Shown: piece by piece, positions 45,929-54,402 of the stretch
Position numbering within the stretch: the stretch's first letter is position 1
Layout of the letters: every line of letters starts with the position of its first letter
Assembly (NCBI RefSeq): GCF_000373905.1
Contig: NZ_KB892705.1
Span: forward strand, 1,302,001-1,366,000
Direction of reading: 5' to 3'
From: Mycobacterium sp. 155
Lineage (GTDB): Bacteria; Actinomycetota; Actinomycetes; Mycobacteriales; Mycobacteriaceae
Length of the DNA: 64,000 nucleotides
Made by a program: the position numbers and the translations under genes
Notes under the pieces: generated by a model
The model's input: only the letters and a program-made list of their open reading frames with translations
Told to the model about the DNA's origin: nothing
Databases searched by the model: none

Positions 45929-45952
45929 CCCCCTGCGCGGAGTCGCAGGGGG
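45929..45952 (-). terminator. Hairpin terminator after the secreted-protein gene
   Basis: A 9-bp stem (45929-45937 with 45944-45952) and a 6-nt loop lie 20 bp past the stop at 45972 and are followed on the minus strand by TTTCCATTT. Confidence 0.7.
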
Positions 45953-45971
45953 GCCGACGAACCCGAGGGGT

Positions 45972-46445
45972 TTAATGCCAATCCCATACCGACATGTCGC
46001 CGGCCGGGTAGTTCGCGCAGACATCAGTCGTACGGGCGGCGACACCCTTGTTGTTGAAGAAAAGCTTCGCCCAGTTCGGCCACTTCCACGCCATGTTCTC
46101 ATAGAACGCGTTGGTCGCGGTGTTCTCTGAGTACTGCCGGCGGCCGGCGTAATCCAGCGAGAAGAACCAGTGGATTCGGTCCTGCGTCTCCTGCTGCAGC
46201 TCGGGCGCCTTGTTGTTGTAGTCGATCATGTATCGCTCGTAGTACACGGGCTCGACGTCCCGGGCGGCGGCCATGATCTGCTCCGCGGTACAGGTGGTCT
46301 TGAGGATCCGGTTTGGGATCGGGTAGTCATCGGTGGCGTCTGCGGACGCCATACCTGGCGCCGCGGCCAGGCTGCCCGCCACGGCACACGCGGCGACACC
46401 GGCACGGATCAGATTGGTCACCCGACGTGGTCGCATAACGTTCAT
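45972..46445 (-). CDS. Secreted mycobacterial protein (DUF5078-like)
   Basis: A 157-aa precursor with a signal peptide (residues 10-36, cleavage near ASADAT). The mature part reads [48 protein letters not shown] and [12 protein letters not shown], and has two Cys likely forming a disulfide. This resembles a family of small secreted mycobacterial proteins of unknown role that I believe is DUF5078. GGAG precedes the ATG. It lies 37 bp after the DUF732 gene on the same strand. Confidence 0.8.
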   Translation of the reverse strand: MNVMRPRRVTNLIRAGVAACAVAGSLAAAPGMASADATDDYPIPNRILKTTCTAEQIMAAARDVEPVYYERYMIDYNNKAPELQQETQDRIHWFFSLDYAGRRQYSENTATNAFYENMAWKWPNWAKLFFNNKGVAARTTDVCANYPAGDMSVWDWH

Positions 46446-46482
46446 GTATCGCTCCGAGTCTGAGATCTGGATTGGCTGACAA

Positions 46483-46818
46483 TCAGCCCTGATGCGCTGC
46501 CACCTGGTCGATCACCGGCTGCAGATCGGGGCAGTAGAAGTTGATGGCTGTCCCCAGGAACTGCCAAGCCTGCGCGGTGGTGCTGTCCTTTGCCAAGTTC
46601 GTGGCGACGAACTTGGCCGACTGGTAAGCGTCGTGGTCCACCCCGTTGTGCAGCCGTTTGCACGCGATCTTGGCGATCCAGGCGTTGTAGTCACGTTGTC
46701 CGTAAATACCGAAGGTGTGCAGCTGGTTGGCGAAGTCGGTGTCGATCTCGGCATGTGCCGGAGCGGCGAATGCGATCGCGGCGGCTGCGCCGACTGCTGC
46801 CAGGCCTGCAAGCTTCAT
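46483..46818 (-). CDS. Secreted DUF732-family protein
   Basis: A 111-aa exported protein: signal peptide ([18 protein letters not shown]), then [12 protein letters not shown] and a C-terminal [13 protein letters not shown] that are hallmarks of DUF732, with two conserved Cys. The function is unknown. ATG 46818 is seven bases after TAAGAT, so the mRNA is probably leaderless. Confidence 0.85.
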   Translation of the reverse strand: MKLAGLAAVGAAAAIAFAAPAHAEIDTDFANQLHTFGIYGQRDYNAWIAKIACKRLHNGVDHDAYQSAKFVATNLAKDSTTAQAWQFLGTAINFYCPDLQPVIDQVAAHQG

Positions 46819-46825
46819 GCGCTGA

Positions 46826-46841
46826 ATCTTAGATCATCTAA
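46826..46841 (-). promoter_or_regulatory. Leaderless promoter with overlapping palindrome
   Basis: The -10 box TAAGAT (46826-46831) overlaps a perfect palindrome TTAGAT-C-ATCTAA (46829-46841). A regulator bound here would block the DUF732 promoter. Confidence 0.5.
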
Positions 46842-46902
46842 TACAGAATTGGGACAGCAAGCCTCCGCTTACCGGATTCCGAATCAGCGCCGCCAACGCT
46901 GT

Positions 46903-48069
46903 TCAGCCGTACGCCAACAACAGCGGAATCCGTTGTTCGGCGCTGGTCAATGAGCCGTGCTGCCCGATAAGAGAAGACTCGATCGGTTCGGTCGTGCGCC
47001 GTAACAATGCCGCCGAGCCGCGTGCCGCGACGACGACATCGCCGATTCTCCCGCGCACCGCGTCACGGACGTGGGCCCCGAACCAGCCGGCGGCGATGGC
47101 TTCATCTCGGCCCAGCACCCACGCCGTGTCGTCGAGCGCCTCCCGCCACTGCGCCACGACGTCGTCGCCCGCGCCGGCGACCGTGTAGATGTGGCGGGCC
47201 CGAGCTTCACCGCCGATGTCCTGCACGCCTGCCAACAGATCCGGACGCGTATCGAGGTCGACCACCGCGCTGGGATCGACCGCGACCATCCCGTGGTCGG
47301 CGACGACGGCGAGCAGGGCACCACGCGGCAAAGCGTCGACAATCGACTCCACCAGCTTGTCGACCTGGCGTAATTGCATGCGCCAGGCCGGTGAACCTGG
47401 CCCGTGCAGATGCCCGACGAGGTCGAGTTCGCCGTGATAGCCGTAACAGAAGCCGCCGCGGGCCACGGCGTCGCTCACCCCGGCGGCGAGCTCACCGAGG
47501 GCGTGTACTCCGACATAGCGGGCGCCCCGTAGGACGGCTCGGGTCAGTCCTGACCCGGCGAATTCCGCGCCCGAGACGACGCTCACCGCGACTCCAGCGG
47601 CCGCGGCCCGCTCGAATGTGGTGGGCAGTGGCTGCAGTTCCTCGGGGCGGACGCGTTCACGCAGGTCCTCGCCGCGCGGGTGCGGGCGCCACCGCAGGGC
47701 ATTCAGCACAAGGACGTCGGAAGCGTCGGGCACCCGGAACGACATGCCCACCAGACCGTGTTCGCCTGACCGGCATCCGGTACCGATGGCCGCCAAGCCG
47801 GCTGCAGTGGTGGAAGGGAAGCCGACCTGCAGCGTCTTCCCGCGCAACCCGGCCAACACCGGCGCATCACCGGCGTGGGCGTCCAGCAGTTCGGCGCCGA
47901 GCCCGTCGACCAGCAGAACGCAGGCACCGCGCGCCGGGCCGGGCAGCTCGAGGCGGCGGGAATCGAAGCCCGTCACCCCGAGGGTGCTCAACACTGCCGG
48001 CACCACATCGGCGAGTGCGGGCGCATCGGGATCCAGGTGTGGCGCATCCACGTTGCGAGCTTCCCACAC
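46903..48069 (-). CDS. Type I phosphodiesterase/nucleotide pyrophosphatase (alkaline phosphatase superfamily)
   Basis: A 388-aa hydrolase. The metal-binding ACVLLVDGLGAEL, the nucleophile Thr in GFPSTTAAGLAAIGTG, and the later YGYHGELDLVGHLHG and LLAVVADHGM are the expected metal-site segments. No signal peptide is visible. The start is placed at GTG 48069; GTG 48051 is also possible. It is divergent from the secreted-protein gene at 48097, with 27 bp between. The substrate (nucleotide or phosphodiester) is not known. Confidence 0.88.
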   Translation of the reverse strand: MWEARNVDAPHLDPDAPALADVVPAVLSTLGVTGFDSRRLELPGPARGACVLLVDGLGAELLDAHAGDAPVLAGLRGKTLQVGFPSTTAAGLAAIGTGCRSGEHGLVGMSFRVPDASDVLVLNALRWRPHPRGEDLRERVRPEELQPLPTTFERAAAAGVAVSVVSGAEFAGSGLTRAVLRGARYVGVHALGELAAGVSDAVARGGFCYGYHGELDLVGHLHGPGSPAWRMQLRQVDKLVESIVDALPRGALLAVVADHGMVAVDPSAVVDLDTRPDLLAGVQDIGGEARARHIYTVAGAGDDVVAQWREALDDTAWVLGRDEAIAAGWFGAHVRDAVRGRIGDVVVAARGSAALLRRTTEPIESSLIGQHGSLTSAEQRIPLLLAYG

Positions 48070-48096
48070 CGATCGACCCCGGTACGCTGGCGTGCT

Positions 48097-48615
48097 ATGA
48101 GGCCGATGAGAGCAGCGATCCTCGCCGCGACCCTTGCTGCGGCCGGGGCTGGAATGTTCAGCGGTGTCGCCACCGCTGACCCCGCCGCACCCAATCCGCC
48201 GGCGCCGCCCGTGGCTCCGGACCCGAACACATCGCCGGCGCCGGCCGGCGCTCTGGCCACCAGCATCGACCATGACGGCACTTTCGTCGTCGGCAAGGAC
48301 ATCGCGCCGGGCACCTACGCCTCGGCGGGCCCCGTCGGCGATGGCGCGTGCTACTGGAAGCGGATCGGTGACGATCAGAATCCGATCATCGACAATGCGA
48401 TGACGAAGAAGCCCCAGACGGTGGCGATCGAGCCGACAGACAAGGCGTTCAAGACCAGCGGCTGCCAGGCATGGACGTTGACAGACGCGCCCGCCGACGC
48501 CCAGCCGGCTGGTGGGCTATCGGCGCTGATCGCCGGAGCCCAACTGCGCGGCTGGCTGAACACCGTGAACAACGGTGCGCGTCAGTACGACGGATCGCAG
48601 GTCCCGACACCCTGA
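48097..48615 (+). CDS. Secreted hypothetical protein with a beta domain
   Basis: A 172-aa precursor with a signal peptide ending at ATADPAA and a Pro-rich linker, then a domain DGTFVVGKDIAPGTYASAG, GACYWKRI and SGCQAWTL with two Cys. Similar domains occur in exported actinobacterial proteins of unknown function. TACGCT (48083-48088) stands eight bases before the ATG, suggesting a leaderless mRNA. Confidence 0.8.
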   Translation: MRPMRAAILAATLAAAGAGMFSGVATADPAAPNPPAPPVAPDPNTSPAPAGALATSIDHDGTFVVGKDIAPGTYASAGPVGDGACYWKRIGDDQNPIIDNAMTKKPQTVAIEPTDKAFKTSGCQAWTLTDAPADAQPAGGLSALIAGAQLRGWLNTVNNGARQYDGSQVPTP

Positions 48616-48906
48616 CAAATCGGGTGTAGCCGACACGCCGAGGCCGTGCGCGGCGATCCACGCGAGCGGGCTGTAAATCGGTTGATCGTTTTGCTGCGCA
48701 AGCGGATCCGGTTGGTGTTCAGGGCTATCGGGCGCTGGTTCAGCAAGTACACAGGAACATGGACGCGCGGCCGAAGCGCCGCCGCTGCTAGTCTGCGAAG
48801 GCTGCCGGTCGCCCGGTTGTGGGAGCCTTCCCCCTCGGCCAGCCACGGCGCATGATGCGGGCGAATCGGTGAGTGGACACGTAAATCGGCAAGGATACGG
48901 ACCAAA
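48616..48906. other. Intergenic region
   Basis: About 290 bp between the secreted protein and the acyltransferase. I see no convincing gene, hairpin or operator; a long minus-strand ORF crossing it is antisense to the acyltransferase and lacks coding character. Confidence 0.5.
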
Positions 48907-50121
48907 GTGGCGCGCGGCGCAGAGATCAAGGCCCTCACCGGACTGCGCATCGTCGCAGCCGTGTGGGTCGTGCTGTTCCACTTCCGCCCATTGCTCTATG
49001 AGGTGGCGCCAAATACCACCAAGGCGCTGGCGCCCGTGCTCAACTGCGGGGCCCAAGGCGTCGATCTGTTCTTCATCCTCAGTGGCTTCGTGCTGACCTG
49101 GAACTACTTTGATCAGATGGGGCCATCCTGGTCCACTCGCGCCACGCTGCATTTCCTGTGGCTGAGGCTGTCGCGGGTCTGGCCGGTGTATCTGGTCACC
49201 CTGCACCTGGCCGCACTGTGGGTGATCTTCACCCTCAACGTCGGGCATATCCCGACCGAGGACGTCAGCCCATACAGCGCGGTCAGCTACTTCCGACAGT
49301 TCTTCCTCATCCAGCTGTGGTTCCAGCCCTATTTCGACGGGTCCAGCTGGGACGGCCCGGCCTGGTCGATCAGCGCAGAATGGTTGGCCTACCTATTGTT
49401 CGGGGTGTTGATCCTGGTGGTGTTCCGGGTCGCCCGGGCCACCCGTGCGCGCAGCCTGGCGCTGCTGGCGATCGCCGCATCGACGCCTCCCGTGGTGCTG
49501 ATGATGGTCAGCGGGCACATCTATACGCCGTGGAGCTGGCTGCCGAGAATCGTCATGCAGTTCACCGCGGGTGCGTTGGCCTGCGCGGCAGTGCGCAAGT
49601 TGGACCTCGGTGACACGGCCCGTCGCCGTGCCGGCTACCTGTCGATTGCTTTGATTGCACTGGTTGTCACCGGGCTGTACTTCTTCGACGCGCACCCGCT
49701 GAACACCGTGGGTGACGCCGGTGGTCTCGTCGACCTGCTTTTCGTACCGCTGATCGTGGTGCTGGCGGTAGGCACCGGCAGCCTGCCCGCCCTGCTGTCC
49801 ACCCGGCTGCTGGTCTACGGCGGGCAGATCTCCTTCGGCCTCTACATGGTGCATGAGCTTGTCCATACCGCCTGGATATGGACGGTCAAGCAGTTCGAGC
49901 TCACGCTGACGCCCACCCTGTCGGGCAAGGTCACCGTGCTCGGCCTGATGGCCTTGTCGGTTCTCGGGGCGATCCTGCTCTATCACATCGTCGAAGAACC
50001 GGCCCGCCGCTGGATGCGCCGCATGGTCGACATCAGGCCTGCGGAGCCACCCAACAGATTGCACCGGATCGATAGCGAGCTCGAGGCCCGTCCCGCCGGT
50101 GTTTCAGCTCGCGCCGGATAG
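48907..50121 (+). CDS. Acyltransferase 3 family membrane protein
   Basis: A 404-aa inner-membrane O-acyltransferase with about ten spans. Family motifs are IKALTGLRIVAAVWVVLFHF with the catalytic-type His, GVDLFFILSGFVLTW, LRLSRVWPVYLV, WSISAEWLAY and ISFGLYMVHELV. Such enzymes acylate sugars or cell-envelope polysaccharides; the acceptor here is unknown. The start is GTG 48907. The next gene encodes an SGNH hydrolase, a domain often fused to or paired with acyltransferase 3, so the two may act on the same envelope sugar. Confidence 0.92.
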   Translation: MARGAEIKALTGLRIVAAVWVVLFHFRPLLYEVAPNTTKALAPVLNCGAQGVDLFFILSGFVLTWNYFDQMGPSWSTRATLHFLWLRLSRVWPVYLVTLHLAALWVIFTLNVGHIPTEDVSPYSAVSYFRQFFLIQLWFQPYFDGSSWDGPAWSISAEWLAYLLFGVLILVVFRVARATRARSLALLAIAASTPPVVLMMVSGHIYTPWSWLPRIVMQFTAGALACAAVRKLDLGDTARRRAGYLSIALIALVVTGLYFFDAHPLNTVGDAGGLVDLLFVPLIVVLAVGTGSLPALLSTRLLVYGGQISFGLYMVHELVHTAWIWTVKQFELTLTPTLSGKVTVLGLMALSVLGAILLYHIVEEPARRWMRRMVDIRPAEPPNRLHRIDSELEARPAGVSARAG

Positions 50122-50273
50122 ATGCACGAAGTAGCGAAACAGCCTGTGCCGCAGGTTGTAATGGTCCCGTTATCAGCGTGTCACCGTGGCCGGGGTAGCC
50201 TTCCTCGGGCAGTCCGTCGGCCTGCCGTGATCGTGGTGCGGGACACGTCGTCTCACCGGCAGTGGAGGTAGCA

Positions 50274-50960
50274 GTGAGTCGTCTTTTCACGTTCGTCCTC
50301 TCACTTGGTCTCCTGGCGGGAGTGGTCGCCCACACCCCCGTCGAGCGGTTCACGACGTCGGGCCTGGATCCGCACCTGAATCACATCGCGGTGATCGGCG
50401 ACTCGTACACCACGGGGACCGACGAAGGTGGTCTGGGTCCGAAAGGTTGGTCCAGCCTCGCGTGGAGTGAGCTGGCCCACCGCGGCGTACAGCTGAACGC
50501 TGACGTGGTCGCTGAAGGGGGTGCGGGATATGTGGCCAGGGGCAACCGAGGCAGCGTCTTCGGGGATCTGACGGCCCGGGCCGTGAAACCCGACGACACA
50601 TTGGTGGTGTTCTTCGGATCACGCAACGACAAGGACATAGACCCAGCCGCGATCACCATGATGAGCCACAACGCGTTTACGCTTGCGCAACACATCGCGC
50701 CGTCGGCCAAACTGCTGGTCGTCGGGCCGCCGTGGGTGTCGGCCGATGTGCCACCCTCGATCCTGGGCATTCGCGACATCCTCAAATCTCAGGCTCACGA
50801 CGTGGGCGCAGTGTTTTTCGACCCCATCGAAGATGGCTGGTTCTTCGACCGGCCCGACCTCATCGCGAGCGACGGCATTCACCCCACTGACGCCGGGCAT
50901 GCTTATATGGCCGACCGACTGGCCCCGCTCATCAGCAAGCAGCTGCCGCGCGGTCTCTGA
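50274..50960 (+). CDS. Exported SGNH/GDSL hydrolase
   Basis: A 228-aa esterase-like protein with an N-terminal signal or anchor (LFTFVLSLGLLAGVV). The nucleophile block is AVIGDSYTTGTD, the oxyanion Gly lies in AEGGAGYV, the Asn block is FFGSRNDKD and the Asp-His pair DGIHPTDAGH, so all catalytic residues are present. GTG 50274 follows GGAGGTA. It lies 150 bp after the acyltransferase 3 gene. Confidence 0.88.
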   Translation: MSRLFTFVLSLGLLAGVVAHTPVERFTTSGLDPHLNHIAVIGDSYTTGTDEGGLGPKGWSSLAWSELAHRGVQLNADVVAEGGAGYVARGNRGSVFGDLTARAVKPDDTLVVFFGSRNDKDIDPAAITMMSHNAFTLAQHIAPSAKLLVVGPPWVSADVPPSILGIRDILKSQAHDVGAVFFDPIEDGWFFDRPDLIASDGIHPTDAGHAYMADRLAPLISKQLPRGL

Positions 50961-50992
50961 TCCGATCGGGCGTCGGCTAGCGTCACCTGCTT

Positions 50993-51946
50993 GTGCAGAC
51001 CCTGATCGACTTCGACAGCTCTCCGGTGTTCGCGATTCCTCTGCGCGACGGCAGCGCCATCCATGAGGGCGTGCTGGTCGAGGGCCCACAGGGCTGGGGC
51101 GAGTTCAGCCCGCCGTCCGCCGCCGCCCCCCGGACGCTGGTGCGCTGGCTGACCGCGGCGACTGAGGCCGGCACCGTGGGCTGGCCCGATCCGGTCCGCG
51201 GTCGGATACCGATCGCTGCCACCGTGCCCGCCGTCGATCCGGCCCGCGCCCATGAGATCGCTTTGGCGGCGGGCTGCCGGTTCGCGGTGGTAGAGGTCGG
51301 CACCGCGCTCGCCGATGACATCGCGCGGGTGGCCGCAGTGCGTGACGCGGTCGGGCCCGACGGAGCAGTCCGCTGCGATGCCAAGGGGCGGTGGGATGTC
51401 GAGACCGCGGTGACCGCGATCGCGGCCCTCGATCACGCGGCCGGCGGGCTCGAATTCGTTGTGCAACCCTGCCGCGCCGTCACCGACGGTGCACGTGTGC
51501 GGACCCGGGTCGAGGTGCGCGTCGCGGTGGACATGTCTCTGCTCGGAGCTGCGGGGCACGAGGTGCACGATGCCGCCGACATCGCCGTGCTGTCGTGCGG
51601 CCCGCTCGGCGGCGCTCGACGAGCCTTACGGGTGGCCGAGACGACGGGGCTGCCGTGTGTCGTCACGTCGAGTGTGCAGACCAGCATCGGCATCATGGCC
51701 GGGCTCGCACTCGCGGGTGCTTTACCGGAGTTGCCCTTCGCATGTGAGCTCGGCGGCCGTTCGCTGCTCGTGGACGACATGGTCGCCGAGTCGCGTTCGC
51801 TGCGGGTCCTGGACGGCTTCCTGCCGGTTGCACCGATGCCTCCGGCACCCCAACCGGAGTTGATCGAACGTTACGCCGTCACCAACCCGCAGCGGATCGC
51901 GTGGTGGCGCGACCGCATCCGCACGGCCACCCAGCTGGGGAGCTGA
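50993..51946 (+). CDS. MenC-like enolase-superfamily protein without catalytic residues
   Basis: A 317-aa protein that aligns with mycobacterial o-succinylbenzoate synthase along its length (GPQGWGEF, RIPIAATVPAV, CDAKGRW, ADIAVLSCGPLGGARRAL, SSVQTSIGIMAGLALAGALPEL). The catalytic KxK is replaced by VEV (about 99-102), the metal-binding Glu in LEYLEQP by Val (LEFVVQP), the Asp-Glu pair by DM (180-181) and the second catalytic Lys by Ser201. Only the first metal Asp (D129) is clearly kept. It cannot be a normal MenC. GTG 50993 follows TAGCGT by nine bases. Confidence 0.85.
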   Translation: MQTLIDFDSSPVFAIPLRDGSAIHEGVLVEGPQGWGEFSPPSAAAPRTLVRWLTAATEAGTVGWPDPVRGRIPIAATVPAVDPARAHEIALAAGCRFAVVEVGTALADDIARVAAVRDAVGPDGAVRCDAKGRWDVETAVTAIAALDHAAGGLEFVVQPCRAVTDGARVRTRVEVRVAVDMSLLGAAGHEVHDAADIAVLSCGPLGGARRALRVAETTGLPCVVTSSVQTSIGIMAGLALAGALPELPFACELGGRSLLVDDMVAESRSLRVLDGFLPVAPMPPAPQPELIERYAVTNPQRIAWWRDRIRTATQLGS

Positions 51947-51952
51947 GCGCGA

Positions 51953-52855
51953 TCAGTCCTGCACGGCCTTGGCCATGGTCACGCAGGTGGTCAGCCAGTC
52001 CGTGTCGGGCTTGTCCTGCTCGGTCAACTCCCACATCGCGTTGTGCATCGCTCGCACGATCACCCAGGCCCGGGCCCGATCGACGTCCAGCTCGGCGGCG
52101 TCGACCAAGGTGTAGAACCGGCGCCGGACCCCGTCGCGGACGTAACCGGTCAGCTCGTCCCACCGGTTCCACAGCATCGGTGCGATCTCGTAGTGCGGAT
52201 CGCCGTTGACCGGTTTCGGGTCGATCACCAGCCACGGTTCCCGCTCGGCGCCCAGGACGTTGTCGTAGTGCAGATCGCTGTGGATGAGCGTTGCCGAGCT
52301 CTCGGGGTCGGCGCCGAGCTCGGCGCCCAGGGTGATGGCCTGCTCCACCATGCGGCGTGGCACCGGGGCGTTGCGGGGGAGTGCCGTCAGGTCTGCGGTC
52401 CAGCGTTCGACGAATCCGGATAGCGGGCGTAGTTGCGGCAGTGCCGGGACGTGGATCCGACGGTACAGCGATGCGACGATCTCGCACGCCTCAATGTCCC
52501 AGAGCGCGTTGAGATCTCGGGTATGCAACCGCTCCAGCAGCAGGGCCCGCCGGTGCGGCTCGGCGCGGAGCAACCGGACTGTGCCGTTGCCGCCCCACCG
52601 GCGCAACGCGAGGTGTTCGTGCTCGGACTCCTCGTCGGGCAATGCCATCTTGAGCACCGCAGCGCCGTGGTCGCGGGTGCGCACGGGCAGCACGACCGAG
52701 CAGAAACCGTGCATGGCATCGCCGTCGAGGGTGAGTTCCCAGTCATCGAGCTGGGCCCGCAGCAGGCGAGGCAGCCGGTCGACCCAGTCCTGCCACTGCG
52801 GTCCACGCGCGGCCATCGCACGCACCCCGTCGGGCAGATCGATCATCGACCCCAT
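51953..52855 (-). CDS. Aminoglycoside/hydroxyurea resistance-type kinase (APH(6) family)
   Basis: A 300-aa phosphotransferase like streptomycin 6-kinase. The catalytic loop is TLIHSDLHYDNVL and the metal-binding segment is LVIDPKPVNGDPHYEIAP; the ATP Lys is in AAVLKMALP. Family members phosphorylate aminoglycosides or hydroxyurea, but many chromosomal copies have no proven resistance role. ATG 52855 or 52846 may be the start. It is convergent with the MenC-like gene (6 bp apart) and divergent from tpx. Confidence 0.88.
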   Translation of the reverse strand: MGSMIDLPDGVRAMAARGPQWQDWVDRLPRLLRAQLDDWELTLDGDAMHGFCSVVLPVRTRDHGAAVLKMALPDEESEHEHLALRRWGGNGTVRLLRAEPHRRALLLERLHTRDLNALWDIEACEIVASLYRRIHVPALPQLRPLSGFVERWTADLTALPRNAPVPRRMVEQAITLGAELGADPESSATLIHSDLHYDNVLGAEREPWLVIDPKPVNGDPHYEIAPMLWNRWDELTGYVRDGVRRRFYTLVDAAELDVDRARAWVIVRAMHNAMWELTEQDKPDTDWLTTCVTMAKAVQD

Positions 52856-52906
52856 GGTCGCACCCCGGCCTGCCTGGCCTGCCGCCGGCTTTGACAGACT
52901 GTGTAC

Positions 52907-53401
52907 ATGGCACAGATAACCCTGCGTGGAAACCCCATCAACACCGTGGGCGAGCTGCCCGCCGTCGGATCGCCGGCGCCCAGCTTCACCCTCACCGGCA
53001 CTGATCTCGGCCCCGTCACCAGCGAGCAGTTCCGCGACAAGGCCGTGCTGCTGAACATCTTCCCGTCGATCGACACCGGGACCTGCGCCACGAGCGTGCG
53101 TACCTTCAACGAGAAGGCCGCCGCCAGTGGCGCAACCGTGGTGTGTGTCTCGAAGGACCTGCCGTTCGCGCAGAGCCGTTTCTGCGGCGCCGAGGGCATC
53201 GAGAACGTCACCACCGCGTCGGCCTTCCGGGACGGCTTCGGTGAGGACTACGGCATCACCATCGCCGACGGTCCGATGGCCGGTCTGTTCGGTCGCGCCG
53301 TCGTGGTGATCGGCGCCGACGGCAATGTCGCCTACACAGAGTTGGTGCCCGAGATCGCCGACGAGCCGAACTACGACGCCGCACTGGCCGCCCTGAAGTA
53401 A
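52907..53401 (+). CDS. tpx: Thiol peroxidase Tpx
   Basis: Atypical 2-Cys peroxiredoxin of 164 aa that reduces H2O2 and organic peroxides with thioredoxin. The peroxidatic Cys60 is in IDTGTCATSVR, the resolving Cys93 in SRFCGAEG, and the third mycobacterial Cys80 in VVCVSKD. The N-terminus MAQITLRGNPINTVGELP is the standard Tpx start, so ATG 52907 is chosen over GTG 52901. Confidence 0.96.
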   Translation: MAQITLRGNPINTVGELPAVGSPAPSFTLTGTDLGPVTSEQFRDKAVLLNIFPSIDTGTCATSVRTFNEKAAASGATVVCVSKDLPFAQSRFCGAEGIENVTTASAFRDGFGEDYGITIADGPMAGLFGRAVVVIGADGNVAYTELVPEIADEPNYDAALAALK

Positions 53402-53414
53402 GCGTTTGATTGCG

Positions 53415-53446
53415 CGGTGCCCGCCTGCGATGCCCGGCGGGCACCG
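53415..53446. terminator. Bidirectional hairpin between tpx and tenA
   Basis: An 11-bp perfect stem (53415-53425 with 53436-53446) with a 10-nt loop lies between the two convergent genes. Confidence 0.75.
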
Positions 53447-53455
53447 GGCAGCCGG

Positions 53456-54130
53456 TCAGACCGGCCAGCCCTCGCGCCGGTATCCGGCGTCGAAGAACAT
53501 CCATTCATAGCGCGCAGTCTGCGTGAAATGCGCCCGCGCGACAGCCTCCTCCGCCGTGGTCAGGGTCGGCCCGACACGGTCGGTCAGGGCCAGCACTTCC
53601 GAGACGGTGGCGGCAAAGGCCTCGCCGCCGTAACTGTCGATCCAGCGCTGATAGCGCGAGTCAATCGATCCCAGGGTGGCCAGTTCGGTCCCCACCCGCG
53701 CGTAGATCCAGTAGCACGGCAGCACCGCGGCCAGGCCGTCGGCGAAGCTGCCGCTGTACACGGTTGCAAGCAGATAGCTGGTGTACGCCTGGGTGGTCGG
53801 CGCCACGGGTTCGGCGTTCAGTGTTGCCGGGTCCAGTCCAAGTTCGGGCAATAGCTGGGTGTGCAGTTCCAATTCCACATCGAACACTTCGGCGGCGTGC
53901 CGCGAGAACATTGCGGTGTCGGTCAGCGTCGGTGCCTTCGCCGCGACGATCGCCAGTGCGCGCGCATAGTCCCGCAGGTAGTGAACATCCTGGGCGACGT
54001 AGTGGGCGAAAGCCTTTTCGTCGAGACTGCCGTCGGTGAGCCCCGTGATGAAGGGATGGGCCATGATCGCCGTGAAGGTGTCGTCGATGTCGTTCCACAG
54101 CCGGGTCGACCAGCTTGTCGTCGCGTTCAT
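53456..54130 (-). CDS. tenA: TenA-family thiaminase II-like protein
   Basis: A 224-aa all-helical enzyme that salvages thiamin pyrimidines by hydrolysis. The core is HPFITGLTDGSLDEKAFAHY, the DVHYLRDYARAL segment, the catalytic Cys in AAVLPCYWIYARVG, and the end EWMFFDAGYRREGWPV. These match TenA_C. ATG 54130 is the first start that gives a family-like N-terminus. No TPP riboswitch-like sequence is seen upstream. Confidence 0.93.
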   Translation of the reverse strand: MNATTSWSTRLWNDIDDTFTAIMAHPFITGLTDGSLDEKAFAHYVAQDVHYLRDYARALAIVAAKAPTLTDTAMFSRHAAEVFDVELELHTQLLPELGLDPATLNAEPVAPTTQAYTSYLLATVYSGSFADGLAAVLPCYWIYARVGTELATLGSIDSRYQRWIDSYGGEAFAATVSEVLALTDRVGPTLTTAEEAVARAHFTQTARYEWMFFDAGYRREGWPV

Positions 54131-54402
54131 GACCGCTATCTTGTCAGGTCCCTGGACGCTGTGAGAAAAATTGTTGCAGCACAACATGGTTCGACAGTGT
54201 GATCCCCGGGTTGTTGCGGCTTGCCGGCAAGTTCCCCGGCCGCGTGGAGTCACCGTTCGGTCACGGTACTGCATCTCATTAGCGTTGTGCCACATGGAAA
54301 TTGGGCAAGCAGCAAATTCGCCGGTACAAATAGTTGTGGTGGCTGCTGTCGACAGACAGTCAGCCTCAGATGGCACTGGATCGAAGAGAGTTGAAGAAGC
54401 CG

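Noticed and set aside
47007..48179. 390-codon Arg-rich plus-strand ORF
   Set aside because: Antisense shadow of the phosphodiesterase gene; extreme Arg/Pro content.
48517..49248. 243-codon minus-strand ORF crossing the gap before the acyltransferase
   Set aside because: Overlaps the clear acyltransferase and secreted-protein genes, with no motif of its own.
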